A DNA stretch of 64,000 nucleotides from NCBI GenBank assembly GCA_013286425.1, contig JABDFS010000001.1, positions 1 through 64,000 of the forward strand. The letters run 5' to 3'. This document shows positions 27,299 to 36,396 of this stretch, in pieces. A program made the translations under genes and the position numbers. The notes under the pieces are model-generated. The model worked only from the letters and a program-made list of their open reading frames with translations. It did not search any database and was not told where the DNA came from. How positions within the stretch are numbered: the first letter of the stretch is position 1; each line of letters starts with the position of its first letter. Source of the stretch: Bacteroidota bacterium (lineage in GTDB: Bacteria; Bacteroidota; Bacteroidia; Chitinophagales; Chitinophagaceae).

Positions 27299-28621
27299 AT
27301 GGGAAAAATTTTCGCTCTTTTCCCTGCTGTATTCTTCTGTTTAAATCTCTATGCTCAAGTCTCTGACTCCTTAAGAAATGTTGATTCAATACCTTACCCG
27401 GGTATACATGGCCATAGCGCCCCTAACGGAACATGCGATAGTTTAAATCTGTATGCTGCTAATAATTGGTCGGCATATTATTATGAATACCGGGGTGGCG
27501 GTTCTGTTTTGGGCGTATGCAACCTGCAGACGCCGGATCATTCAAGAATTTTAGAAACGGCAAATTACTTCGATGCCTCTGCCGATAAATACAATTACAT
27601 TACAGGCGGCCTTGTTTATTTTGCCTTTGCCAATTCAACAGATTCTACTCACATGACTCGTCATGTACTATTTAAATTGTATGACGATGCAGGTGGATTA
27701 CCCGGGAAAGCACTTGATTCAGCAGGGCTAACGCTTGCCGAAATTCACCAGGATGTTTTGGCGGGAAAGATGACTGAGTTTAAGTTTAAATCCCCGGTTC
27801 TTTTGCCTTCTTCCAAAAAGTTTTACATCTCGGTAGATGCACAAAGCTTTAACTGGGGGCCGGTTATAAAGGATTCAATTGCAGTGGTTGCTACAGGCAA
27901 TAATACAACTGATCCGAAGGCTTATCAATACATGTCGAGCGACTCAATACCTTATTACTGGAGGTCTGTTGATTCATTTTTCCTGAGTAATAACCAATCG
28001 CTTAATGTATCGCTGTTTGTTTTTCCTTACGTGGTTACCACTACCAATGCATGTTCTGTTTTACCTGTAAGTATTTTTAATTTTGGAGGGATTATAAAAA
28101 ATTACGGGGCTTATTTAAACTGGAGCACTGCAATGGAAAGCAATAACAAAGGTTTTTATATTGAAAGGAGTAAAGACGGAAGGAATTTTACAGACATTGG
28201 ATTTATTGCAGGTGCAGGTAATTCAAACCAGGTAAAAAACTATGCTTTTACAGATGGCAGCTTAAAGGATATAACTGTGAGCACAACTTACTATCGTTTA
28301 AGGCAGGTTGATGATGATGGGCAATTCAGTTATTCGCAGGTATTGGCTTTAAATCTTCAAAATATTACTTCTTCATTAAAGTTGTATCCTAACCCGGTTA
28401 AAGATGTTGCAACAATAGAAACAAATTTGGATGCAGCATCAAAGGTTGAGGTGCGGGTTGTAACAGGTAACGGGAAAGTAGTGCAGGATCTTGATAAAGG
28501 TGTATTGAATGCAGGCCTTCAACAGATTTATATTAATACTTCAGGCCTTGCAACAGGTTCTTATGTTGTACAGGTAACCGTTGGAAACAATCATTATTCG
28601 CAGGTTTTGATAAAAGAATAA
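27299..28621 (+). CDS. Secreted protein with T9SS type A sorting domain
   Basis: A 440-residue protein with a signal peptide (ending NLYAQ), an extracellular region with a jelly-roll-like KLYDDAGGLPGKALDSAGLT segment, a fibronectin-like stretch (AYLNWSTAMESNNKGFYIERS is typical of Bacteroidota T9SS substrates), and a C-terminal sorting domain from LKLYPNPVKDVATIE to VLIKE. The gene is divergent from polA and terminated at 28639-28668. No catalytic motif is seen. Confidence 0.88.
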   Translation: MGKIFALFPAVFFCLNLYAQVSDSLRNVDSIPYPGIHGHSAPNGTCDSLNLYAANNWSAYYYEYRGGGSVLGVCNLQTPDHSRILETANYFDASADKYNYITGGLVYFAFANSTDSTHMTRHVLFKLYDDAGGLPGKALDSAGLTLAEIHQDVLAGKMTEFKFKSPVLLPSSKKFYISVDAQSFNWGPVIKDSIAVVATGNNTTDPKAYQYMSSDSIPYYWRSVDSFFLSNNQSLNVSLFVFPYVVTTTNACSVLPVSIFNFGGIIKNYGAYLNWSTAMESNNKGFYIERSKDGRNFTDIGFIAGAGNSNQVKNYAFTDGSLKDITVSTTYYRLRQVDDDGQFSYSQVLALNLQNITSSLKLYPNPVKDVATIETNLDAASKVEVRVVTGNGKVVQDLDKGVLNAGLQQIYINTSGLATGSYVVQVTVGNNHYSQVLIKE

Positions 28622-28638
28622 ATCTTATTTACAATTTA

Positions 28639-28668
28639 AAAAGAGCCGCAATTTATTGCGGCTCTTTT
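28639..28668. terminator. Bidirectional terminator
   Basis: A 12-bp perfect stem AAAAGAGCCGCA / TGCGGCTCTTTT with a 6-nt loop lies between the convergent 28621 and 28681 gene ends, with T-runs on both strands. Confidence 0.85.
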
Positions 28669-28680
28669 GTTTTATATAAT

Positions 28681-29016
28681 TTAGTAAAATTCCAGTACTC
28701 CGTAATCTGAAGATTTATTTAAGGCCTCAATATCTTCAATATGTTTTATAAGAAGTCCGAGAATAAAATTATTGCTTTGATTGCCGGTTTTTAAAAGCAC
28801 AATTTTAGGAGAAAAACCTTTTATGTTTAAAGGGTTTAAAAAATCTTCATCATTTGTTACAATGATGAAATTTTCGTTTAAGGCATAATTCCATATTTCG
28901 ATATCTTTTGCAGGAATAACCAAACCAATATTATCAACGTGAAAACATTCTTCAAAATACAATTTCAAGTTTGCTATTAAACGCCAGGATATATTAGCAT
29001 CTAAAGGCAGCTTCAT
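28681..29016 (-). CDS. DUF5615 PIN-like protein (putative toxin)
   Basis: A 111-residue protein with the DUF5615 pattern: LPLDANISWRL with an acidic residue at the start, then DIEIWNYALNENFIIVTNDEDF, and an acidic ending. The family is a PIN-like nuclease fold related to Mut7-C. It starts one base after the DUF433 gene stop, the standard arrangement for this toxin-antitoxin-like pair. An earlier TTG at 29028 would overlap the partner; the ATG at 29016 is preferred. Confidence 0.8.
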   Translation of the reverse strand: MKLPLDANISWRLIANLKLYFEECFHVDNIGLVIPAKDIEIWNYALNENFIIVTNDEDFLNPLNIKGFSPKIVLLKTGNQSNNFILGLLIKHIEDIEALNKSSDYGVLEFY

Positions 29017-29017
29017 G

Positions 29018-29245
29018 TTATGCTGCAATTATTTTAATTACAGATTCACGGTTGGCAGCAAAAGCAAGGGCAGCAAAAATATCATCTTTTGTAAGCGCGG
29101 GATAATCATTCAAAATTTCTTCCTGTGTCATGCCTGAAGCAAGCCATTGCAATATGTCAGATACAGCTATCCTTGTTCCCTTAATGCAGGGTTTGCCGAA
29201 TCGTATTTCAGAATTAATGGAAATATGAGCAGCTATTTCTTTCAT
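29018..29245 (-). CDS. DUF433 antitoxin-like protein
   Basis: A 75-residue DUF433 protein. The sequence GKPCIKGTRIAVSDILQWLA with EILNDYPALTKDDIFAALAF is the classic motif of this helix-turn-helix-like family, usually paired with DUF5615. It is translated ahead of the putative toxin and its stop is one base from the next start, suggesting tight coupling and a stable ratio. Confidence 0.85.
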   Translation of the reverse strand: MKEIAAHISINSEIRFGKPCIKGTRIAVSDILQWLASGMTQEEILNDYPALTKDDIFAALAFAANRESVIKIIAA

Positions 29246-29360
29246 GCTTTAAAGGTAACTAAGATTAATAAAGATTTTTACTTGTGTAAGTGAAGTGAAT
29301 TTTTAGAATGTATGTTTGCATTTTACATTAATTTCACCGCGAAAAAAAGCATCATAGCAT

Positions 29361-29415
29361 TAATGCAGATGACGGTAGTGCGACGCAACGAAGCTCAATC
29401 GGAGTTACTGCTGCC
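29361..29415 (+). repeat. Dispersed intergenic repeat, copy A
   Basis: Before the E2 gene, GTGCGACGCAAC with ATCGGAGTT nine bases on resembles the complement of 36226-36290 (TGCGACGCAAC and ATCGGAGTT are identical). It lies 25 bases before the E2 start. Confidence 0.4.
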
Positions 29416-29438
29416 TGCCACCAAAAAATAAAACTATT

Positions 29439-31133
29439 ATGGCTGAAAAAATTTTAATGCCGCGTTTGAGTGATACCATGACTGAAGGTGTTATTGCCGC
29501 ATGGCACAAGAATGTTGGCGACCCTGTAAAGAAAGGCGATCTGCTTGCTGAAATTGAAACGGATAAAGCAACAATGGAATTAGAAAGTTATAAAGATGGC
29601 GTACTGCTGCATCGTGGCGCTGAACAGGGCAGCAAGTTACAGGTGAACGACCTGCTGGCAATTGTGGGTGATAAGGGTGAAGATGTAAGCGGATTGGTAG
29701 GCGGAAATGGAAAACAAGTTGCAAGTTCCAAGGTGCAAGATTCAAGTATCAAGGCCCAGGATGCAAGTGCTAAAAAACCTGCGCCTGAAAAACAACCTGA
29801 AACAGTTAATCAGCAACCGGCAACTGAAAGTGTTGATATTTCAAAAATGGAAGAAGTGGTTTTAATGCCGCGCTTGAGCGATACAATGACAGAAGGTGTT
29901 ATTGCATCATGGCAAAAGAATGTGGGTGATGACGTGAAGAAGGGTGACATTCTTGCCGAGATAGAAACGGATAAAGCAACCATGGAACTGGAAAGTTATA
30001 AAGACGGAAAGCTTTTATTCCAGGGCGCAAAAGCAGGTGAGAAAATTGCTGTGAATGACCTGCTTGCAATAATTGGTAAAGAAGGGATTGATATAAATAA
30101 AATTGTTGCGGCAGCAAAAGGTGGCGCAACTGCACCTGCAGCTTCAACAGAAAATAAAGAACAAGCTACAGGCATACAGGAAACAGGTAAGCAAGAGACT
30201 GCACCTGAACAACAGGTAGTGAATGAAGGAAGAATATTTGCATCTCCGCTGGCTAAAAAATTAGCAGAAGAAAAAGGCATCGACCTTAAATATGTAAAAG
30301 GCAGTGGCGATAACGGAAGAATAACAAAGAGCGATATTGATAGCTATAAACAGTCAACAGTCGACAGTCAACAGTCAATAGAAGAACAGAAACCAGTAAC
30401 TGAAACGAAAGCTCCGGCACCTGTTGCTTACTCCCCTTCAGGGGTTGGGGGCGAAGAGTTTGAAGAAGTTCCTGTATCGCAGATGCGCAAGACAATTGCA
30501 AGGAGATTGTCTGAAAGCATGTTCACAGCTCCGCATTTTTATCTTACTATGAGCATTGATATGGATGCATGTGTTGCAGCACGCAAACGTATTAATGATC
30601 TAAGCCCGGTTAAGATCAGTTTTAATGATATGGTGTTGAAAGCTGTTGCAGTGGCATTGAAGCAGCATCCTAAAGTTAACAGCAGTTGGCTGGGTGATAA
30701 GATCCGCATCAACAAACATGTAAGTATTGGTGTTGCTGTTGCTGTTGAGGAAGGCTTATTGGTTCCTGTTGTACGCTTTGCTGATACAAAACAATTAAGC
30801 CAGATCGCAACTGAAGTAAAAGCATTGGCTGATAAAGCAAAGAATAAAAAATTGCAGCCTTCAGAATGGGAGGGAAGCACATTCACTATTTCTAATCTCG
30901 GTATGTTTGGAATAGATGAGTTTACTGCGATCATTAATCCGCCGGATGCATGCATTCTTGCCGTTGGCGGTATTGCACAGGTTCCTGTTGTAAAGAATGG
31001 TACAATTGTTCCGGGCAATGTGATGAAAGTAACATTGAGTTGTGACCATCGTGTTGTTGATGGCGCAACAGGTTCTGCTTTCCTGCAAACGCTGAAAAGC
31101 CTGCTGGAAGAGCCTTTGAGAATGTTGGTATAA
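29439..31133 (+). CDS. Pyruvate dehydrogenase E2, dihydrolipoyllysine acetyltransferase with two lipoyl domains
   Basis: A 564-residue core of the pyruvate dehydrogenase complex that moves acetyl groups from E1 to CoA through a lipoyl arm. Two lipoyl domains are seen (residues 1-77 and about 139-213), each with the lipoyl-lysine motif ETDKATMELESYKDG. The E1/E3-binding domain is FASPLAKKLAEEKGIDL, and the catalytic domain has DHRVVDGATGSAFL with His537. The linkers are rich in Ala, Pro, Gln and Ser and hold 7-bp tandem repeats. E1 and E3 are not in this window. Another 2-oxo acid complex is possible, but the two-lipoyl form favours PDH. Confidence 0.93.
   Translation: MAEKILMPRLSDTMTEGVIAAWHKNVGDPVKKGDLLAEIETDKATMELESYKDGVLLHRGAEQGSKLQVNDLLAIVGDKGEDVSGLVGGNGKQVASSKVQDSSIKAQDASAKKPAPEKQPETVNQQPATESVDISKMEEVVLMPRLSDTMTEGVIASWQKNVGDDVKKGDILAEIETDKATMELESYKDGKLLFQGAKAGEKIAVNDLLAIIGKEGIDINKIVAAAKGGATAPAASTENKEQATGIQETGKQETAPEQQVVNEGRIFASPLAKKLAEEKGIDLKYVKGSGDNGRITKSDIDSYKQSTVDSQQSIEEQKPVTETKAPAPVAYSPSGVGGEEFEEVPVSQMRKTIARRLSESMFTAPHFYLTMSIDMDACVAARKRINDLSPVKISFNDMVLKAVAVALKQHPKVNSSWLGDKIRINKHVSIGVAVAVEEGLLVPVVRFADTKQLSQIATEVKALADKAKNKKLQPSEWEGSTFTISNLGMFGIDEFTAIINPPDACILAVGGIAQVPVVKNGTIVPGNVMKVTLSCDHRVVDGATGSAFLQTLKSLLEEPLRMLV
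29715..29770. repeat. 7-bp tandem repeat in the first E2 linker
   Basis: Eight 7-bp units of the type CAAGNNN (CAAGTTG, CAAGTTC, CAAGGTG, CAAGATT, CAAGTAT, CAAGGCC, CAGGATG, CAAGTGC) lie inside the coding sequence between the first lipoyl domain and the next, encoding a Ser/Gln/Ala/Asp/Lys linker. Confidence 0.85.
30351..30378. repeat. 7-bp tandem repeat in the third E2 linker
   Basis: Four 7-bp units CAGTCAA/CAGTCGA/CAGTCAA/CAGTCAA encode part of the linker between the binding domain and the catalytic core. Just after (30428-30452) another G/C-rich stretch, CTCCCCTTCAGGGGTTGGGG, resembles common Bacteroidota intergenic repeats. Confidence 0.85.
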
Positions 31134-31160
31134 TATCAATACAATAGTGATTATAAAATT

Positions 31161-31185
31161 AAAGCCCCGCAATGCGGGGCTTTTT
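31161..31185. terminator. Bidirectional terminator
   Basis: AAAGCCCCGC-AAT-GCGGGGCTTTTT forms a 9-bp GC-rich stem with a T-run, 28 bases past the E2 stop, and serves the convergent T9SS gene as well. Confidence 0.85.
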
Positions 31186-31207
31186 ATGTGATGTTTACTA
31201 TAAGAGT

Positions 31208-32689
31208 CTATTTGCTTATTACTATTTTTTGTACTTCACCGGTGCGGTTGTCTTTCACATAATATATACCTGCAGGCAACTTACTTATATTTATAGTGCG
31301 TGTGTTTTTTATTTGTTGAGTAAACACAACTATGCCTTGCTGGTTGATCAAAGAAATATTTGTTTCGGTATTGGTATTTATATGCAGAACATCTTTAACT
31401 GGATTAGGGTAAACGATAAAACTTTTTGTTTTGGCAACTGCATCAGACATTGTAATATTTTTTATTAATGATGGTTTTGCAGTTGTATCAGCCAGGACAA
31501 CTGGCCAATAGTCGAAGCCACCTAACGTTTTTTTCGTTTTGTCGCCTGCGATACCGCTGCTGGAGATACCTCCCAGTAAGTAAATGTTGGGCCTTAGCTC
31601 TTTCAGATCTTTTAAATAACTGGAGCTGCCATCCACTATTTTTGACCATTGTGGAGAGCCTGCACTATTTAATTTAAGCGTGTAATACTGGTATCCTCCA
31701 CCATGATTGGTTGTACTTCCAACCAGGTAACCTCCATCGCTTGTTTGCAATATTGAAATATCAAAACTGGCCGAGAATTTAGTTTCATCAGCTATAGTAG
31801 TCCATAAAAGATTACCTGCCTTATCTAATTTGTGAACAATCAGCTTAAAGCGAAGGCGCCTGCCATCTCCGTTTGTAACAGACTCTGAGTAGTTTACATA
31901 TACACCGCACATTATAAAACCGCTGTCTTTTGTGCATTGTGTTTTAAAGCGACATTCTACAATAGTATCATAATCACGCCTCCACAAAATGTTTCCTAAA
32001 GAATCTGTCTTTTGAATTTCTCCGAAGGGAGATGTTACTATATACCCTTTATCTAATGTTTCCGATGTATAAGCGGCACCATCATTTGATACAGCATTAT
32101 TTATCCATTGTATATTTCCATATTGATCTGTTTTTATTAAGCCAGAATTTGTTGTTAATATACAACCGCCATCATCCGTTGTATCCATGTCATAAGCACG
32201 GTCACTTTGAGAAAGTGCGCTACCCACAGTTTTTTGCCATGCAATACTTCCGTCAGCATTCAATTTCACTAACCAGATTCCTGTTGTTTTTGTTATATCC
32301 ACCGTTTTGTTGCCGGATATGCCGGAATAAGAATTGCCTGCAAGTATATAGCCGCCATCCCTGGTAGACCGTGCGGCAATCAATGTATCATCTTTATCTC
32401 CTCCAATTGTTTCATCCCATTGTATTGTTGCCTTGCCTGTTATTTTATCTTCTGCAAATTTTATTACCCAATAATCATTTGCGCCCCAACTGTTTTGTGT
32501 TTTATACTTTGAGTGATCGGAGAATGAAGTGCCGGCTAAAAGAAATCCATTATCGGACAAACAAATATCAGATAACAATTCATTGTAGGCGCCTCCAACA
32601 TCTGCCTGGGCTTTTATTTGTGTTTGAGCAAAGCTGCTTAAGGACATAAGAACTGAGAAGGCTGTTAAAGCGAATAGTTTACATTTCAT
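31208..32689 (-). CDS. Secreted beta-propeller-like protein with T9SS type A sorting domain
   Basis: A 493-residue protein with a signal peptide (LSSFAQ) and repeated blade-like segments: DGGYILAGNSYSGISGNKT, DGGCILTTNSGLIKTDQYGNI, and DGGYLVGSTTNHGGG, each beginning with DGG, characteristic of a surface beta-propeller. The last 80 residues are a T9SS sorting domain (SFIVYPNPVKDVLHIN...). The DGG blades and AGTSFSDHSKY ends suggest an extracellular adhesion or binding role; no enzyme motif is visible. A terminator lies at 31161-31185. Confidence 0.88.
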   Translation of the reverse strand: MKCKLFALTAFSVLMSLSSFAQTQIKAQADVGGAYNELLSDICLSDNGFLLAGTSFSDHSKYKTQNSWGANDYWVIKFAEDKITGKATIQWDETIGGDKDDTLIAARSTRDGGYILAGNSYSGISGNKTVDITKTTGIWLVKLNADGSIAWQKTVGSALSQSDRAYDMDTTDDGGCILTTNSGLIKTDQYGNIQWINNAVSNDGAAYTSETLDKGYIVTSPFGEIQKTDSLGNILWRRDYDTIVECRFKTQCTKDSGFIMCGVYVNYSESVTNGDGRRLRFKLIVHKLDKAGNLLWTTIADETKFSASFDISILQTSDGGYLVGSTTNHGGGYQYYTLKLNSAGSPQWSKIVDGSSSYLKDLKELRPNIYLLGGISSSGIAGDKTKKTLGGFDYWPVVLADTTAKPSLIKNITMSDAVAKTKSFIVYPNPVKDVLHINTNTETNISLINQQGIVVFTQQIKNTRTINISKLPAGIYYVKDNRTGEVQKIVISK

Positions 32690-32840
32690 AATGGTGTTTT
32701 TAATTTATGCAATAGGTTAGATAAAGTTTAGCGCATGTATATTATCTGCGTTAATTAAATAATAGTAAACGGGAATCAACGAACAATGAAATTAAACATT
32801 ATTCTAAAGCCTAAATGATTTTAAACAAGAGCAAATTTTA

Positions 32841-32878
32841 AAAGCGAAAAGCCCGCATTTGCGGGGCTTTTCGCTTTG
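32841..32878. terminator. Terminator after the tricorn gene
   Basis: AAAGCGAAAAGCCCGC and GCGGGGCTTTTCGCTTT form a long stem with one bulge and a 4-nt loop, 13 bases past the minus-strand stop at 32891. Confidence 0.8.
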
Positions 32879-32890
32879 TATGAATAATAT

Positions 32891-35800
32891 TTATTTGTAT
32901 TCAAACGATTTATCCGGATGTGGCGGCGCCTGTGGTACGTCAACAGGATTATCTTTTATCTGTTTCTTTAAATAATCAACTGCATATTCAAGCTGTGCAT
33001 CTTTACCATTAAATGTTGCAAAAGGTAAATTGTCAACCGTAATATCAGGCTCAACACCGTGGCCTTCTATTAACCATTTACCTTCTGGTCCGTATACTCC
33101 CAATTCAGCAGCGCTGGCAATACCATTATCCACTAAACGGTTATCCGAGCTTAACCAGATCTCTCCGCCCCATGTACGCATACCGATCACTTTTCCAAAA
33201 CCTAATCTTCTGAATCCTTCTGTGATTGCTTCACCGTCAGATGAAGTTTCCTGGTCGCACAAAATAACCATGTGGCCGCGAAATGCATACGGCATATTCC
33301 ATGTTGGCCCGCCGCTTCTGCTTTGCCAGTACATCCATGCTTTACGCATTAATTTTTCCAGCACCCAGCTATCAATATTACCACCAAAATTGTCACGCAC
33401 ATCCAATATCAAGCCTTTGCGGTTAAACACAGGATAAAATTGTTTTACAAAATCATCCATATCGCTTCCGGTCATTGCTTTTAAATGTATATAGCCAATA
33501 TCGTTGTTGCTCATGCTGTCAACTTTTTCACGATTCGTCAGTTCCCATTCTTCATATCTCAGCGTAAATGCATCTCTCGCTGAACAAGGTTTTACAACCT
33601 GGTCATACGCTTTACCTGCTTTGTCGATCAAACTTAATTTTACAGGTTGCTGCACTTTATTCGCCAGCAACATATCCATATCCGGTTCATTTTTTACAGG
33701 CATATTGTTGACAGAAGTAATAATGTCGCCTTCTTTAATTTGTAATTCAGGTCTATTCAATGGAGAAGAAAAATCAGGGTAATCAGGATCGCTTTTATAA
33801 ATATGATCAATGCGCAAGCCTTTTGATGTTGCAGTAAGGTTTGCGCCTAAAAATCCTGTCTGAATATTATCATCGGCCCTGCGTTGATCGCCGCCATACA
33901 CAAATGTGTGCAATGCAGAAAGCTCACCAACCATTTGCGCCAGCAGGTCGTCTAATTCATACCTGTCAGTCAGTCTTGAAACCAATGGCAGGTATTGATC
34001 ATGTACAGCCTGCCAGTTTACTTTATGCAGGTCGCGGTCATAAAAATAATCACGCATCATACGCCATGCATCGTTGAACATTTGATTCCAGTCCTGCTGC
34101 GGATCAACAACAAAGCTCCAGTTGTTTAATTGCAGCTTGCTTTTATCTGCATCAATCTTTGCGCCATCTGCATCTGCAATAGCCATTGATTTATTTGTGA
34201 AGAATACCAACAATTTTTTCCTGTTAGCTGATGGTGTAAAGTCTGATACACCTTCTGCAACTAATGTTGGATCATATTTTTTGCTTTCCGTAATTTTTAA
34301 TGCATACAATTTATTACCGCTGTTATCATTCTGATCTGAAGATGCGTTTTCCCAATATAAATAGCCATTCATGGCAACTGCATTAAAAATGTTCCCGCTT
34401 TTTACAGGCACCTGGTAAAGCAATGTTTTTATGTATTCCCAGTTAATATTTTTTGCCTTTGCATTTTTATTTTTTTGTTTATCGTTAATTGAAGGATTGA
34501 AAGTTGAATCCGCAAGCCATGAATCTGTTTGAAGAAAAGGAAATCTTGCAGCGCTATCCAATGGCATTGCATAAATATTTTCGGTATTGGTGTAATACGG
34601 TTCCGGTTGAAGCGACCCCCATGGTGAACGCGTTTGCGTTACAATATTTCTTTCAGAAACAAAGAACAACCAATTGCTGTCAACAGACCATGAAGGATTA
34701 TAGCTGTTCATCCGCTCCGTTGTTAAAGGCAACAGCTTCATATCATGCGTATCCACTATGCATATCTGCGAATTAAGGTTTGCAATATTTTGTGTGAAAG
34801 AAAGGTACCTTCCATTGGGTGACCATACCAATTCATTAATTCCCCGGTAAGCGCTGTCATACCGAAACTTTACTGCACCTGTTGCGATATCAGCAATATG
34901 CAGCACTTCATTTTTATCATCATAAGCAATATATTTTCCGTCAGGTGAAACACTGAAAGAGCTAATAATCGTTTTTGTATTTTTAGTGATTTGTGTTGCG
35001 CTGTCACTTCCATCTGCATTCATCCTCCATATTTCATATTCACCGGAAGCATCAGATAAAGCTGCCAGTGTTTTTTCATTTATAAAGTGAACTTCTTTAA
35101 AACGAATACCGCTTTTCCTGCTCACTTCCTGCCAGCGATCGCTTTTAGCGGGCGATACAAAAACTCTTCCGCGACTAACAATAGCTGCATAATTTCCGCC
35201 AGGTGAAATATCTGCCTGCGATATAGTTTCAACAGGGCTTTTTATCCATTTGGGTTTGCGCTGATCAAAGTCTGACACAAGATTGATGTCTAACAATTTT
35301 TCCTGGCTAGTACTGATGTCATATAAATAAATATCAGCGCCTTTCTGATAAACAATTCTTGAACCATTAATTGATGGCGATTGAATATCCCAGCGTTTTG
35401 CAAATGTTTGTTGCTTCATATCTTTTCCATCTTTATTCATGCTCCAGATATTCATTGTGCCATCACGATCTGATAAAAAATATACACGGTCATTGTACAA
35501 CATCGGGCTGGTGCTTGTTCCATCAAAATCTGCAGTAAGATTTGTTGCTTCATGTGAGCCGTCAAACTTCCATACCTGTTCTATAAAACCACCTTTGTAT
35601 CTTTTTGTTTTGCTGCCCTGGTTTTGAAATCGCGTAAAGAATAAAGTATTGTTATCGTCGTAACAGCCATACGATGCCTGCCACAACGGAATTTTTTGTT
35701 TGGTAAGCGTTGCCGGATCAAGCTTAATAATCTGTGCTGATGGTATTGAACTGTAAGCATTGGTGCGGTATAAGAGTTTGCTATCTTTTGTCCAGCTATA

Positions 35801-36136
35801 TGCCTGTACTAAATTGCCTGAATAATCATAAGTAATACGTTTGGGAACGCTGCCATTTATATCCATTATATACAATTCAGAAGCGCCTTCATACTGACCT
35901 GTAAAAACAACCTGCTTTCCATCCGGCGATATACAGGGATATGTTTCCAAACCTTTATCAGTTGTTAAACGCGTAGTGAAGCCGTTGCTTATATCATATT
36001 TCCATAAGTCGCCTTCTGCAGTAAAAATTACCGTGTTTCCATTAATGGCGGGCGTGCGGTAATAACCTTTTTGCTGACTGTAAACCAATACAGAAAAAAG
36101 CAATGAGATGATCGTTAGAGAAATGGCGGGACGCAT
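32891..36136 (-). CDS. Tricorn protease homologue, S41 family
   Basis: A 1081-residue periplasmic enzyme. After a signal peptide (VLVYSQ), an N-terminal half of TolB/WD-like propeller blades is seen (TAEGDLWKYDISNG, SPDGKQVVFTG, SPNGRYLSFTQ, SVDSNWLFFV). A PDZ domain (GLRIDHIYKSDPDYPD) and an S41 peptidase core follow; the catalytic serine sits in the segment CDQETSSDGEAITEGFRRLG, and GRTWGG-like MRTWGG comes after. Tricorn proteins degrade peptides. It is near full length for the family. Adjacent genes give no clear functional clue. Confidence 0.9.
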   Translation of the reverse strand: MRPAISLTIISLLFSVLVYSQQKGYYRTPAINGNTVIFTAEGDLWKYDISNGFTTRLTTDKGLETYPCISPDGKQVVFTGQYEGASELYIMDINGSVPKRITYDYSGNLVQAYSWTKDSKLLYRTNAYSSIPSAQIIKLDPATLTKQKIPLWQASYGCYDDNNTLFFTRFQNQGSKTKRYKGGFIEQVWKFDGSHEATNLTADFDGTSTSPMLYNDRVYFLSDRDGTMNIWSMNKDGKDMKQQTFAKRWDIQSPSINGSRIVYQKGADIYLYDISTSQEKLLDINLVSDFDQRKPKWIKSPVETISQADISPGGNYAAIVSRGRVFVSPAKSDRWQEVSRKSGIRFKEVHFINEKTLAALSDASGEYEIWRMNADGSDSATQITKNTKTIISSFSVSPDGKYIAYDDKNEVLHIADIATGAVKFRYDSAYRGINELVWSPNGRYLSFTQNIANLNSQICIVDTHDMKLLPLTTERMNSYNPSWSVDSNWLFFVSERNIVTQTRSPWGSLQPEPYYTNTENIYAMPLDSAARFPFLQTDSWLADSTFNPSINDKQKNKNAKAKNINWEYIKTLLYQVPVKSGNIFNAVAMNGYLYWENASSDQNDNSGNKLYALKITESKKYDPTLVAEGVSDFTPSANRKKLLVFFTNKSMAIADADGAKIDADKSKLQLNNWSFVVDPQQDWNQMFNDAWRMMRDYFYDRDLHKVNWQAVHDQYLPLVSRLTDRYELDDLLAQMVGELSALHTFVYGGDQRRADDNIQTGFLGANLTATSKGLRIDHIYKSDPDYPDFSSPLNRPELQIKEGDIITSVNNMPVKNEPDMDMLLANKVQQPVKLSLIDKAGKAYDQVVKPCSARDAFTLRYEEWELTNREKVDSMSNNDIGYIHLKAMTGSDMDDFVKQFYPVFNRKGLILDVRDNFGGNIDSWVLEKLMRKAWMYWQSRSGGPTWNMPYAFRGHMVILCDQETSSDGEAITEGFRRLGFGKVIGMRTWGGEIWLSSDNRLVDNGIASAAELGVYGPEGKWLIEGHGVEPDITVDNLPFATFNGKDAQLEYAVDYLKKQIKDNPVDVPQAPPHPDKSFEYK

Positions 36137-36225
36137 AAGCTGTTTTTGATTTTAGTAAAAATATCAATAATAAATAATGAGTTGGCAGGAAAATTTTTAG
36201 ATTGTTTTTTGGTTATCTACTAATG

Positions 36226-36290
36226 AACTCCGATGAAGCACGGTTGCGTCGCATCACTTGTACTGCATGTCATTGATCAACTACTGCTCA
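36226..36290 (-). repeat. Dispersed intergenic repeat, copy B
   Basis: Between the tricorn and marR genes. Read on the minus strand: a GATCAATGACATGCAGTACA block shared with 2680-2765, then TGCGACGCAAC...ATCGGAGTT shared with 29361-29415. Confidence 0.45.
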
Positions 36291-36359
36291 CTGTTCATAA
36301 CACTTTTTTAGCGGTTAGTTTTAACAAGTTTTAAATATAAATAGACAAAGATTTAGTTG

Positions 36360-36367
36360 TAATTTTG
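36360..36367 (+). promoter_or_regulatory. Putative -7 box of marR
   Basis: TAATTTTG fits TAnnTTTG, six bases before the operator palindrome and 30 before the start codon. No clear -33 TTG is seen at the usual spacing. Confidence 0.45.
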
Positions 36368-36372
36368 TAAGG

Positions 36373-36388
36373 TAAACTTATAAGTTTA
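36373..36388 (+). promoter_or_regulatory. MarR operator palindrome
   Basis: TAAACTTATAAGTTTA is a perfect 16-bp palindrome lying between the -7 box and the ATG of the marR gene. MarR dimers bind such palindromes, so autorepression of marR and the overlapping MFS gene is likely. Confidence 0.7.
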
Positions 36389-36396
36389 GTGAATAA

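Noticed and set aside
29491-31018. Several minus-strand ORFs opposite the E2 gene (up to 159 residues)
   Set aside because: They mirror the repetitive E2 linkers and catalytic domain and have no start context or family pattern.
32032-32649. Plus-strand ORFs of 92-111 residues opposite the T9SS propeller gene
   Set aside because: They are fully overlapped by the propeller gene, and their composition (rich in His, Leu, Tyr) is typical of antisense shadows.
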